A stretch of 64,000 bases of DNA from Cyclobacteriaceae bacterium (GCA_030584025.1 CP129487.1:3501001-3565000), one strand, 5' to 3'. Counted from the stretch's first letter, positions 45,477 through 54,142 are shown. Numbers and translations: made by a program. The notes: generated by a model not told the origin, from the sequence alone.

Positions 45477-46193
45477 GCCAACGCCTCCCTGAACTTTATA
45501 AAAGCCCGGGTCGCGAAGCAAATCAACAAATACTTCCAACTCCATAAAAGCTGAAACCGGCATTTTGAAATAAGAGTATTCTATGCCTAAAGTTCCTTGC
45601 GCACCGTAGGTAAACCGCTTGCGCGTGATGAACTCAATCTGATTGTCAAAAATACCATCATTCAACAGGTAATCGTATTGAATGTTCAAACTCCGCCACT
45701 CCCAGCCGATGCCGGTATAAACCTGCAAGCCTGCGCTTATCTTATCGGCTTTTATGTGGTAGAGAACTTTAATTTCTCCTACCCAATCCGACTTGGCTTT
45801 ATGCGCCAGGTAAACCGTGCTCTGGTTTTCCTGTAAAGTATCCGGTCGGGTAAATTCATTGAAAGCTTCTTTGTAATAGCTGCTGTACAGTCCACTGGCT
45901 GAACGGCCCAGGTCTACACCAAATGAAAAATGCTTGTTTGCGTAATACTTATACGTTAAGGCAAAAGGGTCGCCCAGCTTGATGCCAATGCCGTGAAAGG
46001 GATAACCAGTATCCTCAAAAACCGGGCAAATTGTTTTTGCCTTTGAGCGCGATACCTTGATCGTATTGTAATTATGATTGCTGCGTGAATGCATCAGTTT
46101 ACCACCATGATGCACTTTTGGCCGTTGCGCCCATGCAGCCGTAAGCGCAAAGACGCACAAAAACAAGGTTAACAGGTAGGTTGAAAAGCGCAT
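45459..46193 (-). CDS. Putative outer membrane beta-barrel protein
   Basis: 244 residues from ATG 46193 (the frame opens three codons earlier at TTG). The signal peptide is MRFSTYLLTLFLCVFALTAA plus WAQ. The mature part alternates polar and aromatic residues in strands (FALTYKYYANKHFSFGVDLGRSASG, YFKMPVSAFMELEVFVDLL) and ends in GLRYVF with a C-terminal Phe, the usual ending of outer membrane barrels. No sequence family is recognised. A -7 box TATATTTG (minus strand, 46207-46200) ends 7 bp before the ATG. It lies between two ABC exporter genes and overlaps the first by 18 bp. Confidence 0.75.
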   Translation of the reverse strand: MRFSTYLLTLFLCVFALTAAWAQRPKVHHGGKLMHSRSNHNYNTIKVSRSKAKTICPVFEDTGYPFHGIGIKLGDPFALTYKYYANKHFSFGVDLGRSASGLYSSYYKEAFNEFTRPDTLQENQSTVYLAHKAKSDWVGEIKVLYHIKADKISAGLQVYTGIGWEWRSLNIQYDYLLNDGIFDNQIEFITRKRFTYGAQGTLGIEYSYFKMPVSAFMELEVFVDLLRDPGFYKVQGGVGLRYVF

Positions 46194-46199
46194 TAAGAG

Positions 46200-46207
46200 C
46201 AAATATA
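46200..46207 (-). promoter_or_regulatory. -7 box TATATTTG before the outer membrane protein gene
   Basis: Exact TAnnTTTG on the minus strand; transcription would start at or beside the ATG at 46193. No matching -33 TTG is seen. Confidence 0.45.
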
Positions 46208-46279
46208 ACCGATTTGACCTTAATCGCTGATTCTTAAGGCATTTTGAGATGGTGGATTACCTTACTGGGCAGACAAGCG

Positions 46280-48052
46280 TCATACAAACTCTTTGTACTG
46301 CATTTTGTAGAGCTGGGCATAGTAGCCATCCTGCGCCAGCAGTTCATCATGCTTCCCAACTTCACGGATTTCACCCAGATCGAGCACCAGAATTTTTTCG
46401 GCTTTTTGAATGGTGGATAAACGGTGTGCAATAACAATGGAGGTGCGCCCCTTCATCATCTTTTCAATGGCTTGCTGAATCATTTCTTCTGTTTCACTAT
46501 CCACGGAAGAAGTGGCCTCATCCAACACCAGTATGCGGGGGTCATACACCATCGCCCGAATGAAAGAGATCAATTGCCGTTGACCAACAGAAAGGGTTGC
46601 GCCCCGCTCCATCACATTGTAGGATAACTGGCCGGGTAAACGCTCTATGAATTTACGGGCTCCTACCAGATCAGCTGCATGCCACACCATTTCTTCGGTT
46701 ACTTCCGGATTGCCTAATGTGATGTTATTCAAAATGGTGTCGGAGAAGAGGAATACGTCTTGTAACACCACACCTATATTTCTTCTCAGGTAGCCAAGAT
46801 CATATTCGCGAATATCGGAGCCATCAACAGAAATGGTTCCTTTATTGATTTCGTAGAAACGGTTTAGCAGATTAATGATAGATGACTTACCTGCTCCCGT
46901 TGCGCCAACCAACGCAATAGTCTGACCGGCTTTGACTTCAAAATTCACATCCTTCAACACATACTCCTCTCCATTGTAGGCAAACCAAACGTGATCAAAT
47001 TTCACTTCACCATGAATATGATCAGGTTGTTTGGTTCCGTTGTTCTGGATGTGCTCATCATTATCCAACAGGTTTATAATGCGCGATGAACTAACAATAC
47101 CCATTTGCAAGGTGTTGTACCGGTCGGCAATCATGCGGATTGGACGGAAGAACATTTGAATGTACATGATGAAGGCAATGAGCTTACCGAGGGTAATGCC
47201 TGTCTCTTCAACATTGATGGCCCCTTTGGCCCCATACCAAACCAGCAAACCGATACCGGCTGCGGCAATAATTTCTGCTACTGGAAAATAAATGGAATAA
47301 TACAATACCGAGCGCAGGTTGGCTTGCTTGTGCTCTTCGTTAATGGCTTTAAACTTTTCGTACTCCCTTTTTTCACTGGCGAATATCTGCACCACGTTCA
47401 TGCCCGTAATGTGTTCCTGCACAAACGTGTTCAGGTTGGCCACGGCATTGCGCACATCGTTAAAGGCAACTTTAATTTTTTCTTTGAAGATGTATGTGGA
47501 GATGAGCAGCAGGGGCAAGGTGGCCAAACTCAACAGCGCCAACCGCCAATCCTGGTAAAACATAAACCCGAGAATGAAGATCAACTGAAGCAGGTCGCTC
47601 ACCATGGCGGCCAGTCCTTCGCTGAACACATCGGCCAATGTTTCCACATCAGAAATTGTTCTGGTGACTAACCGGCCAATTGGGGTTTTATCAAAGAAAC
47701 GCAGGCGAAGATTAACCAAATGCTCATACAGCTTGGTTCGGATGTCGCGAATCACTTGCTGGCCCATCCAACCCGACATGTACGTATGTACGTACTGCGC
47801 CACCGACTGCAGGAACAACAAGCCGATAAGGCCCAGCATCATCATTAACATGCCCTGGTAATCGCCATTGGCCACTTGATTATCGAGTGTCCATTGAATG
47901 AGCAACGGCCGGAGCGGTGTAAGTATACCAATGGCCAGCGTTAAGAAAATCAAAAAATAAAACCGCGATTTATACGGTTTCACAAAGCGCATAATGCGCC
48001 TGAGTACCTTAAAGTCGATTATATTTCCGCTACTGACTTGCTCTTTTTCCAT
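46280..48052 (-). CDS. ABC exporter half-transporter, MdlB-like (consensus Glu, LSVGQ signature)
   Basis: 590 residues from ATG 48052; two in-frame codons upstream are TTG and GTG. Six membrane helices (about 30-310) and a nucleotide-binding domain with Walker A GATGAGKSS (383-391), signature LSVGQ (487-491) and Walker B ILVLDE with catalytic Glu512 in DEATSSVD. The LSVGQ change from LSGGQ is the same as in MdlB. With the exporter at 43662 it would give one complete ATP site (Glu512 here with LSGGQ there) and one degenerate site. It converges with the outer-membrane protein gene side. Substrate unknown. Confidence 0.93.
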   Translation of the reverse strand: MEKEQVSSGNIIDFKVLRRIMRFVKPYKSRFYFLIFLTLAIGILTPLRPLLIQWTLDNQVANGDYQGMLMMMLGLIGLLFLQSVAQYVHTYMSGWMGQQVIRDIRTKLYEHLVNLRLRFFDKTPIGRLVTRTISDVETLADVFSEGLAAMVSDLLQLIFILGFMFYQDWRLALLSLATLPLLLISTYIFKEKIKVAFNDVRNAVANLNTFVQEHITGMNVVQIFASEKREYEKFKAINEEHKQANLRSVLYYSIYFPVAEIIAAAGIGLLVWYGAKGAINVEETGITLGKLIAFIMYIQMFFRPIRMIADRYNTLQMGIVSSSRIINLLDNDEHIQNNGTKQPDHIHGEVKFDHVWFAYNGEEYVLKDVNFEVKAGQTIALVGATGAGKSSIINLLNRFYEINKGTISVDGSDIREYDLGYLRRNIGVVLQDVFLFSDTILNNITLGNPEVTEEMVWHAADLVGARKFIERLPGQLSYNVMERGATLSVGQRQLISFIRAMVYDPRILVLDEATSSVDSETEEMIQQAIEKMMKGRTSIVIAHRLSTIQKAEKILVLDLGEIREVGKHDELLAQDGYYAQLYKMQYKEFV

Positions 48053-48092
48053 CACCAAACATCAATCCCGCAAAGGATTTCTTCAAATTCAA

Positions 48093-48839
48093 TTAATCAA
48101 TAAAAACTGATTTTGGATACTTGACCTGCACTAGGTAGAGTCCGTGAGGATCAACGTTAGCGCCTGCTTTTTTCCGGTCTTTGCTGGAGATAATCTGTTT
48201 AAAATCCTGAACTGAAATTTTTCCGGTACCCACATCCAGCAAGGTACCTACAATGGCCCGCACCATGCCGCGCAGAAAGCGGTTGGCTGTGATGGTAAAT
48301 ACCAATCGATTGCCCTCTTTCTTCCACGCTGCTTTTTTAATGTTGCAAAGAAAGTGATTTACATCGGTCTTTACCTTGCTGAAGCATTCAAAGTCGTGCT
48401 CACCGCGTAATAACGCAGCGGCCCGGTTCATGGTTTGAATATTTACCGGTTTAAAATAATGGAGCGCCAGGCCGATCAGCAACGGATCTTTTACCGTGGT
48501 AATGTGATACTCGTACGAACGGGCAATGGCATCGTAACGCGCACTGGCGTTGGGCTTTACTTCCCGAATGGAGCGGATGGCAATGTCCCTCGGCAAAAAG
48601 GAATTAAGCCGATGAATCAGGTCATCTTCCTTAAATGACTTTTCAATATCAGCATGAAAAAACTGCTGCGCACAATGCACCCCGGTATCCGTTCTTCCGC
48701 TGCCAACAATCTTGACCGGTGTTCGAAACAATTTACTCAACGCATCTTCCACCACAGTCTGCACACCCACGGCATTCGCCTGACTTTGCCAGCCTGCGTA
48801 ATTTGAGCCGTTATAGGTTATCTCGAAGAAGTATCTCAT
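48093..48839 (-). CDS. truA: tRNA pseudouridine synthase A
   Basis: 248 residues; modifies uridines 38-40 in the anticodon arm of tRNAs. The start is RYFFEITYNGSNYAGWQSQ, and the catalytic Asp51 is in GSGRTDTGVHCAQQ. The C-terminal part shows FLRGMVRAIVGTLLDVGTGK. Length fits the family. It is 40 bp upstream of the ABC exporter in the same direction. A heptamer-repeat hairpin lies just upstream of its start. Confidence 0.96.
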   Translation of the reverse strand: MRYFFEITYNGSNYAGWQSQANAVGVQTVVEDALSKLFRTPVKIVGSGRTDTGVHCAQQFFHADIEKSFKEDDLIHRLNSFLPRDIAIRSIREVKPNASARYDAIARSYEYHITTVKDPLLIGLALHYFKPVNIQTMNRAAALLRGEHDFECFSKVKTDVNHFLCNIKKAAWKKEGNRLVFTITANRFLRGMVRAIVGTLLDVGTGKISVQDFKQIISSKDRKKAGANVDPHGLYLVQVKYPKSVFID

Positions 48840-48846
48840 GAGGAGT

Positions 48847-48916
48847 AGTAAGCAGTAGGCAGTAAACAGTAGGCAATAGGCGTACTTTGCCTATTGTATA
48901 CTGCTGATTGCCTACT
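48847..48916. repeat. Inverted array of 7-bp units (AGTARRC type)
   Basis: Five tandem heptamers (AGTAAGC, AGTAGGC, AGTAAAC, AGTAGGC, AATAGGC; 48847-48881), a 7-base spacer (48882-48888) and four heptamers in reverse complement (48889-48916). The last four left units and the right arm pair at 23 of 28 positions. It lies between the thiolase stop (48960) and the truA start (48839), both on the minus strand. The architecture is the same as at 2357-2424, but the heptamer is different. Confidence 0.8.
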
Positions 48917-48959
48917 TAACCCTATATAGTATTTGAACAAGTCCAACTAAAATCATCTG

Positions 48960-50159
48960 CTAACACTTTTCGTAGACGATAGCCGCTCCCTGCCCCACCC
49001 CAATGCACATGGTAGCCACACCGTATTTTACTTTTCGTCTTTTCATTTCATGGATAAGTGTTGCACTAATGCGTACGCCACTGCAACCAAGCGGATGACC
49101 AATGGCTATGGCGCCTCCGTTTACATTGACAATTTCAGGATTGAGATCAAGATCACGAACACAAGCCAGCGATTGTGACGCAAATGCCTCATTCAATTCA
49201 ACCAAACCGATGTCGCTGATTTTTAATCCTGCGCGCTTCAACGCTTTTTGAACAGCTGGCACTGGACCTACACCCATGTAGGCCGGATCAACACCGGCAA
49301 TGGCAAACGAGGCAACCTTGGCGAGGGGCTTGAGGTTGTACTTCTTCAACGCTTCTTCACTTACAATCAAACTGGCAGCAGCCCCATCGTTAATACCCGA
49401 AGAATTTCCGGCCGTAACGGTACCTCCTTCTTTAAAAGCAGGTTTCAGGGAAGCAAGTTTGTCTAACGATGTTGCACGCGGATGCTCATCTTTTGTAAAG
49501 TCAATTACTTCTTTTCCTTGTGCAACGGGAACTGAAACAAGTTCATCTTTAAATTTTCCTGCCTCGTGTGCGCGTTGGTATTTTTCCTGTGAAGCCAATC
49601 CAAATCGATCCTGTTCTTCGCGACTGATCTTCCATTTTTCAGCCACGTTCTCGGCTGTTTCACCCATCGAATACGGATGATACAGTTTGGAAAGTTTTGA
49701 GTTGATAAATCGCCAACCCATAGTGGTATCAAAAACTTCTGCTTTGCGCGAAAAAGGTTCCGTGGCCTTAGCCATCACAAAGGGCGCGCGACTCATGCTT
49801 TCCACACCACCGGCAATGTACACATCCGCTTCACCCAACATCACAGCACGCGAGGCATCCATAATCGCCTGAAGTCCGGAGGCACATAAGCGATTAACCG
49901 TAACCCCACCAATTTCTTTGGGAAGCCCTGCCAACAGCAACGCCATGCGGGCCACATTTCGGTTGTCCTCACCGCTTTGATTGGCTGCGCCAAACACAAC
50001 ATCTTCGATGGCGTTCACATCAACAGAAGGATTTCGTTCGATCAGTTTTTTTATAGCATGGGCGGCCAGGTCATCCGGACGCACGGAAGCCAGCGTTCCA
50101 CCATATTTTCCAATGGGGGTCCGGAGTATATCAACAATGTAGGCGCTTCTCAAAATCAA
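48960..50159 (-). CDS. Acetyl-CoA C-acyltransferase (thiolase)
   Basis: 399 residues; thiolase that cleaves 3-oxoacyl-CoA in beta-oxidation or makes acetoacetyl-CoA. The nucleophile is Cys92 in VNRLCASGLQAI, the His is in GGAIAIGHPLGCSG, and the second Cys is in CIGVGQGAA. The N-terminus RSAYIVDILRTPIGKYGG is typical, but no ATG exists before it: the start must be TTG 50159 or TTG 50153. The latter gives the usual M-R-S-A-Y-I-V beginning. The gene stands alone; its neighbour DUF4293 is divergent. Confidence 0.94.
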   Translation of the reverse strand: MILRSAYIVDILRTPIGKYGGTLASVRPDDLAAHAIKKLIERNPSVDVNAIEDVVFGAANQSGEDNRNVARMALLLAGLPKEIGGVTVNRLCASGLQAIMDASRAVMLGEADVYIAGGVESMSRAPFVMAKATEPFSRKAEVFDTTMGWRFINSKLSKLYHPYSMGETAENVAEKWKISREEQDRFGLASQEKYQRAHEAGKFKDELVSVPVAQGKEVIDFTKDEHPRATSLDKLASLKPAFKEGGTVTAGNSSGINDGAAASLIVSEEALKKYNLKPLAKVASFAIAGVDPAYMGVGPVPAVQKALKRAGLKISDIGLVELNEAFASQSLACVRDLDLNPEIVNVNGGAIAIGHPLGCSGVRISATLIHEMKRRKVKYGVATMCIGVGQGAAIVYEKC

Positions 50160-50222
50160 ATCAGGTTACATAAATCCTTGCCGTTGTTCAGAAATGCTTT
50201 AGGCAGAGGATGGTGGTTTTGC

Positions 50223-50230
50223 TATTTTTG
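50223..50230 (+). promoter_or_regulatory. -7 box TATTTTTG before the DUF4293 gene
   Basis: Exact TAnnTTTG ending 25 bp before the ATG at 50256, giving a leader of about 20 bases. No clear -33 TTG. Confidence 0.4.
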
Positions 50231-50255
50231 CCGACCAAGTTAAAGCAACCCATTT

Positions 50256-50705
50256 ATGTGGCAAAGAATTCAAACTGTATTTCTGGTAATAACCATTGTT
50301 TCACTACTTGTAGCCCTTGTACAACCCATTTGGCAAGTCCAGACTGGTGAAACAACATTGGTGCTTACACCTTTCTACCTGCTCGAAAACACAACCTATT
50401 CATACTTACCCTATTCCGTAACGGCCATACTGGCTGTGGCCGCTATTACAATAGCCATACTGACCATCAGGCGATTCGACAACCGGCAACTTCAAATAAA
50501 GTTGGGTGCCTTAAACTCATTAATTCTTGCAGGATTCATGGTAAGTGCCGTTATGTTCACCCACAAACTGATAGAACAGCATCAGGGTGCTACAGGAAAA
50601 GTATGGCTCATCCTTGCCGGAGCGGCAGTAATTTCAAACTGGTTGGCGATACGGTTTATTCGCAGGGATGAACGTATTGTAAAAGATTCGGATCGGTTGC
50701 GGTAA
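50256..50705 (+). CDS. DUF4293 family membrane protein
   Basis: 149 residues with four membrane helices. It begins MWQRIQTVFLVITIVSLLVALVQP, the hallmark of DUF4293, followed by a short loop (WQVQTGETTLVLTPFYLLEN) and three further helices, and ends in a charged RFIRRDERIVKDSDRLR tail. The family is restricted mainly to Bacteroidota and has no known function. In many genomes it lies near rho, which here is 28 kb away. Monocistronic. Confidence 0.87.
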   Translation: MWQRIQTVFLVITIVSLLVALVQPIWQVQTGETTLVLTPFYLLENTTYSYLPYSVTAILAVAAITIAILTIRRFDNRQLQIKLGALNSLILAGFMVSAVMFTHKLIEQHQGATGKVWLILAGAAVISNWLAIRFIRRDERIVKDSDRLR

Positions 50706-50830
50706 ACTATATTTTTCGAAAGCATCCTTAAACGAGTTCCGAGTCATTGCATCTCTCTTTTGGATGCCAATGCCGAATAGAACTAACTTCTGCCAACCTG
50801 TCACCCAAAACCCTTTGGAATAACTTTTGA

Positions 50831-50855
50831 ATCCCTGCCCTGCGCAGGGATTTTT
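50831..50855 (+). terminator. Intrinsic terminator or leader hairpin upstream of htpG
   Basis: ATCCCTGC (50831-50838) and GCAGGGAT (50844-50851) form a perfect 8-bp stem with a 5-base loop, followed by TTTTTG. It is 125 bp after the DUF4293 stop and 50 bp before the htpG ATG. It either ends the DUF4293 transcript or attenuates htpG if the htpG promoter lies upstream. Confidence 0.8.
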
Positions 50856-50902
50856 GTTGTTCCTGCCCATTTTTTAACCCTAAAACTGAAAATTTATACA
50901 CT

Positions 50903-52801
50903 ATGGCAGCCGTAAAGGAAAAAGGTACCATTTCCATCCATACCGAGAACATCTTCCCCATCATCAAGAAATTTCTCTACTCCGATCATGAGATTTTCCT
51001 TCGCGAGTTGGTGAGTAATGCAGTGGATGCCACGCAAAAACTGAAAAAACTCAGCTCCCTGGGTGAGTTTAATGGCGAACTGGGCGATTTGAAAATTGAG
51101 GTGAGTTTCGATAAGAAAAAGAAAACCATTACCGTTAGCGACAAAGGCATTGGCATGACAGCCGATGAAATAAAAAAATACATTAACCAGATTGCCTTTT
51201 CGGGAGCAACTGAGTTTGTTGAAAAGTTCAAGGATAAAACCGATGCAAAAGACATCATCGGAAAATTCGGGTTGGGCTTTTACTCTGCCTTTATGGTGGC
51301 CGATAAGGTTGAGGTTATTTCCAAATCGTACAAAGAAGAAAACGAAGCCGCTAAATGGACATGCGATGGTTCAACTGAATTTGAAATCGGTGCGGCCAAA
51401 AAAGAAACCCGTGGCACGGATGTGATCCTTCACATCAATGCCGATTCAGAAGAATTTTTGGATGAATTCCGTTTAAAAGGCATCCTCGAAAAATACTGCA
51501 AGTTCCTGCCGGTTGAAATCAAGTTTGGGACGAAAGAAGAAAGCATCGAAGATGGCGAAGATAAAGACGGAAAGAAAAAGTATAAGTCGGTTACCGTTGA
51601 TCGCATCATCAACAACACCCAACCCATCTGGACAAAATCGCCAAACGATTTAAAGGATGAAGATTACCTGAAATTTTACAAGGAGCTTTATCCATTCAGT
51701 GAAGACCCATTGTTCTGGATTCACCTGAATGTAGATTATCCGTTCAACCTCACGGGCGTGCTGTACTTCCCCAAGGTGAAAAACGATTTCGAAATACAGA
51801 AAAATAAAATTCAACTCTATTCACGCCAGGTGTTCATTACCGATGAGGTGAAAGACGTAGTGCCTGATTTTCTCATGTTGCTGCACGGTGTACTTGATTC
51901 ACCGGATATTCCGCTGAACGTATCGCGCAGCTATCTGCAAAGCGATGCCAACGTGAAAAAGATCAGTCAGCACATAACCAAAAAAGTAGCCGACAAGCTT
52001 CAGGATTTATTCAAGAAGGATCGCAAGGATTTTGAAAAGAAATGGGATGACATCAACATCTTTGTGAAGTATGGCATCATCAGCGATGAAAAATTCTACG
52101 ATCGCGCAAAAGATTTCTCCCTATTCAAAAATGTGGACAATCAATACTTCACGTTTGATGAATACAAAGAGAAAGTAAAGCCCAACCAAACCGACAAAGA
52201 CAAGAATGTGGTTTACCTGTATGCCTCTGACACCGGCAAGCAACACAGTTTTATTGAATCGGCTAAAAATAAAGCATACGATGTTTTGTTGCTTGATGGT
52301 ATTCTCGACAACCACTTTATTAACACGCTGGAGCAAAAACTGGAGAAGACGCAAATCAAACGTGTTGACAGCGACACAGCCGATAAGCTTATCGATAAAG
52401 ATGAGAAAACCGAAAGTGTGTTGAGTAACGATGAGAAGGAACAGGTAAAAAACATCTTTGAAAAAGCCATCAACAACACCAACATGACCGTTGCCGTTGA
52501 GGCTATGGCCACCGATGATTTACCGGTGGTGATTACCATGAGCGAATTTATGCGCAGGATGAAAGACATGGCCAAAATGGGTGGTGGCGGTTACGCCTTT
52601 ATGGGCAGCATGCCCGACAGCTATGCAGTAACCGTGAATGGCAACCACAGCATTGTGCAGAAAATTCTGAAAGCTGAAACTGAAGAGCAGAAAACAAAAC
52701 TGGCCAAGCAGGCTTATGATCTTGCGTTGCTTTCGCAGAATATGCTAACCGGTGCCGACCTGACTAATTTTATTAAGCGAAGTGTGGAGTTTGTAGCCTA
52801 A
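50903..52801 (+). CDS. htpG: Molecular chaperone HtpG (Hsp90)
   Basis: 632-residue ATP-dependent chaperone. The GHKL ATPase domain has FLRELVSNAVDATQKL with the catalytic Glu and Asn, VSDKGIGMT, and GKFGLGFYSAFMV. The middle domain begins near 230 and includes GVLDSPDIPLNVSRSYLQ with the conserved Arg that touches ATP. The C-terminal dimerisation domain ends in LTNFIKRSVEFVA. Length is typical of bacterial Hsp90. Followed 110 bp downstream by a small secreted-protein gene, with a REP-like repeat in the gap. Confidence 0.97.
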   Translation: MAAVKEKGTISIHTENIFPIIKKFLYSDHEIFLRELVSNAVDATQKLKKLSSLGEFNGELGDLKIEVSFDKKKKTITVSDKGIGMTADEIKKYINQIAFSGATEFVEKFKDKTDAKDIIGKFGLGFYSAFMVADKVEVISKSYKEENEAAKWTCDGSTEFEIGAAKKETRGTDVILHINADSEEFLDEFRLKGILEKYCKFLPVEIKFGTKEESIEDGEDKDGKKKYKSVTVDRIINNTQPIWTKSPNDLKDEDYLKFYKELYPFSEDPLFWIHLNVDYPFNLTGVLYFPKVKNDFEIQKNKIQLYSRQVFITDEVKDVVPDFLMLLHGVLDSPDIPLNVSRSYLQSDANVKKISQHITKKVADKLQDLFKKDRKDFEKKWDDINIFVKYGIISDEKFYDRAKDFSLFKNVDNQYFTFDEYKEKVKPNQTDKDKNVVYLYASDTGKQHSFIESAKNKAYDVLLLDGILDNHFINTLEQKLEKTQIKRVDSDTADKLIDKDEKTESVLSNDEKEQVKNIFEKAINNTNMTVAVEAMATDDLPVVITMSEFMRRMKDMAKMGGGGYAFMGSMPDSYAVTVNGNHSIVQKILKAETEEQKTKLAKQAYDLALLSQNMLTGADLTNFIKRSVEFVA

Positions 52802-52814
52802 TGCTTACACACGG

Positions 52815-52859
52815 ATTCCTCCCCTGACAGGGGGAATGTGTCCGCAGGTCGGAGGGGGT
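52815..52859. repeat. REP-like palindromic GC-rich repeat
   Basis: ATTCCTCCCCTGACAGGGGG and the following bases form a hairpin (TTCCTCCCCT / AGGGGGAA, 52816-52835). It is followed by TCCG-CAGGT-CGGA (52841-52853) and AGGGGG. The two small hairpins in tandem and the C-rich then G-rich runs resemble intergenic repeats known from Bacteroidota chromosomes. It lies 14 bp after the htpG stop. Confidence 0.6.
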
Positions 52860-52910
52860 AATTGCGATTTTGCCTATACTTTTTCAATTTTAGCATCGTT
52901 TTTAAGGCGT

Positions 52911-53726
52911 ATGCGCATAAAGCTTTTTCTTTTAACCGGATTGTTCGCCCTTACCGGCACTTCCCTGCTTGCCCAGGAAGAAGAGCAGGATCGCATGTTT
53001 ACCATTGACACACCGGTAAACCTCGACTTTGAAAAGGAAGAAGAGCCGATCAACACTCCGAAAAAGAAAAAGGTAAAGAAGAAAGTTTTTTACGGCATCA
53101 AAACCAAAAAGGGCTTTTCCCGCAAAGGGGTGGGTGAACGCACGGTTTACGAAAACTTCTATTACCTGAAAAAACCTGAATTGCCCGAAACACTGGTGCG
53201 CGACATTTATTACTACGACTTTGCTCGTGGGGAAATTGTACGCACCAGTCGGTTCGATCCGAAGAAAGGCGTGTTGGTTCATGGGCCATATAAGAAAACG
53301 CAAAATAATGTGATCCTGGAAACCGGCATCTTTTACAAGGGCACCAAGCACGGTAGGTGGATGAAGTACAACCGCGACAGTACGCTTACGGACAAAGAAA
53401 AATATTTTCGAGGTTGGCCCCGCGAATCCATGATCAGTTATTATGATCCCGTGGAGCGCAAGAAACCCAAAGAAATTATTCCAATTGAATTCGGGGAGAA
53501 GGAAGGCAACTACTACATGTTTTTTGAAAACGGTCAGGTAGCGGTTACGGGTGAATACCGGTGGGATCAACGCGTGGGCGATTGGTACGAGTATTATCCC
53601 AGCGGACGAAGAAAAAAACTGATCGCGTATCCCAAAGAACCCTTCGATAAAAATGTAACACCATTCATTAAAGTTGAGTGGAGCGATAAGGGAAGGGAGA
53701 TCTATCGAAACAATAAAGGCGGGTGA
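52911..53726 (+). CDS. Secreted protein with MORN/YwqK-like repeats
   Basis: 271 residues from ATG 52911; the frame opens further upstream but only this ATG gives a signal peptide (RIKLFLLTGLFALTGTSLLAQ). The start of the mature part is acidic, then very Lys-rich (PKKKKVKKKVFYGIKTKKG). The second half has repeated strands of the type HGRWMKYNRDSTL, NYYMFFENGQVAVTGEYRWD and VGDWYEYYPSGRRKKLIAYP, the pattern of YwqK/MORN-like repeats. The role is unknown. Convergent with yraN. Confidence 0.8.
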   Translation: MRIKLFLLTGLFALTGTSLLAQEEEQDRMFTIDTPVNLDFEKEEEPINTPKKKKVKKKVFYGIKTKKGFSRKGVGERTVYENFYYLKKPELPETLVRDIYYYDFARGEIVRTSRFDPKKGVLVHGPYKKTQNNVILETGIFYKGTKHGRWMKYNRDSTLTDKEKYFRGWPRESMISYYDPVERKKPKEIIPIEFGEKEGNYYMFFENGQVAVTGEYRWDQRVGDWYEYYPSGRRKKLIAYPKEPFDKNVTPFIKVEWSDKGREIYRNNKGG

Positions 53727-53735
53727 TCAAACCTC

Positions 53736-54086
53736 CTAATTTATTGCATCCTCAAAATGCCTGATCTCAGGCGGGTTCCCCAACTTCACAGAAATAATAT
53801 CAAACCGGATGTGCCCGTGCCAATCGTTGGCAAAAATGTATGCTTCAGCCGCTTCAAAAATTTTTCTTCCCTTTTTAAAATCTACAAACGTTTCCGGCTC
53901 ACCAAACGCACTCGAACTACGGGCTTTCACTTCCACAAACAGTAACCAGTTTTCCTTTTTCACAATCAGGTCAATCTCTGCGTGCTTGTGGCGAAAGTTC
54001 CGCGCCACAACCTGATACCCTCTTTGCTCCAGATACGCGGCTGCCAGGTCCTCTCCTTTTTTTCCAATGGCGGCTTTATCCGACAT
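53736..54086 (-). CDS. YraN family protein (UPF0102, nuclease-like)
   Basis: 116 residues of the UPF0102 family with a restriction-endonuclease-like core: GKKGEDLAAAYLEQRGY, then Asp39 in AEIDLIVKKENWLLFVEVKAR with Glu52 and Lys54. These residues match the D-ExK metal-binding pattern. The cellular role is unclear. Divergent from the SIS-domain isomerase gene with 72 bp between the starts. Confidence 0.9.
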   Translation of the reverse strand: MSDKAAIGKKGEDLAAAYLEQRGYQVVARNFRHKHAEIDLIVKKENWLLFVEVKARSSSAFGEPETFVDFKKGRKIFEAAEAYIFANDWHGHIRFDIISVKLGNPPEIRHFEDAIN

Positions 54087-54134
54087 AAATGTTACAATTC
54101 TGTTACTAGCATTCTAATTTCATGCATTAAGTAA

Positions 54135-54142
54135 TACCTTTG
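54135..54142 (+). promoter_or_regulatory. -7 box TACCTTTG before the SIS isomerase gene
   Basis: Exact TAnnTTTG ending 16 bp before the ATG at 54159, with TTC rather than TTG at the 19-bp spacing. A short leader of about 10 bases is predicted for the operon. Confidence 0.5.

Noticed and set aside
47105..47671. 188-residue plus-strand ORF
   Set aside because: Antisense to the conserved membrane part of an ABC exporter; low-complexity composition, no family.
52836..52910. N-terminal extension of the MORN-like secreted protein
   Set aside because: It starts within the REP-like repeat and would bury the signal peptide; ATG 52911 is preferred.
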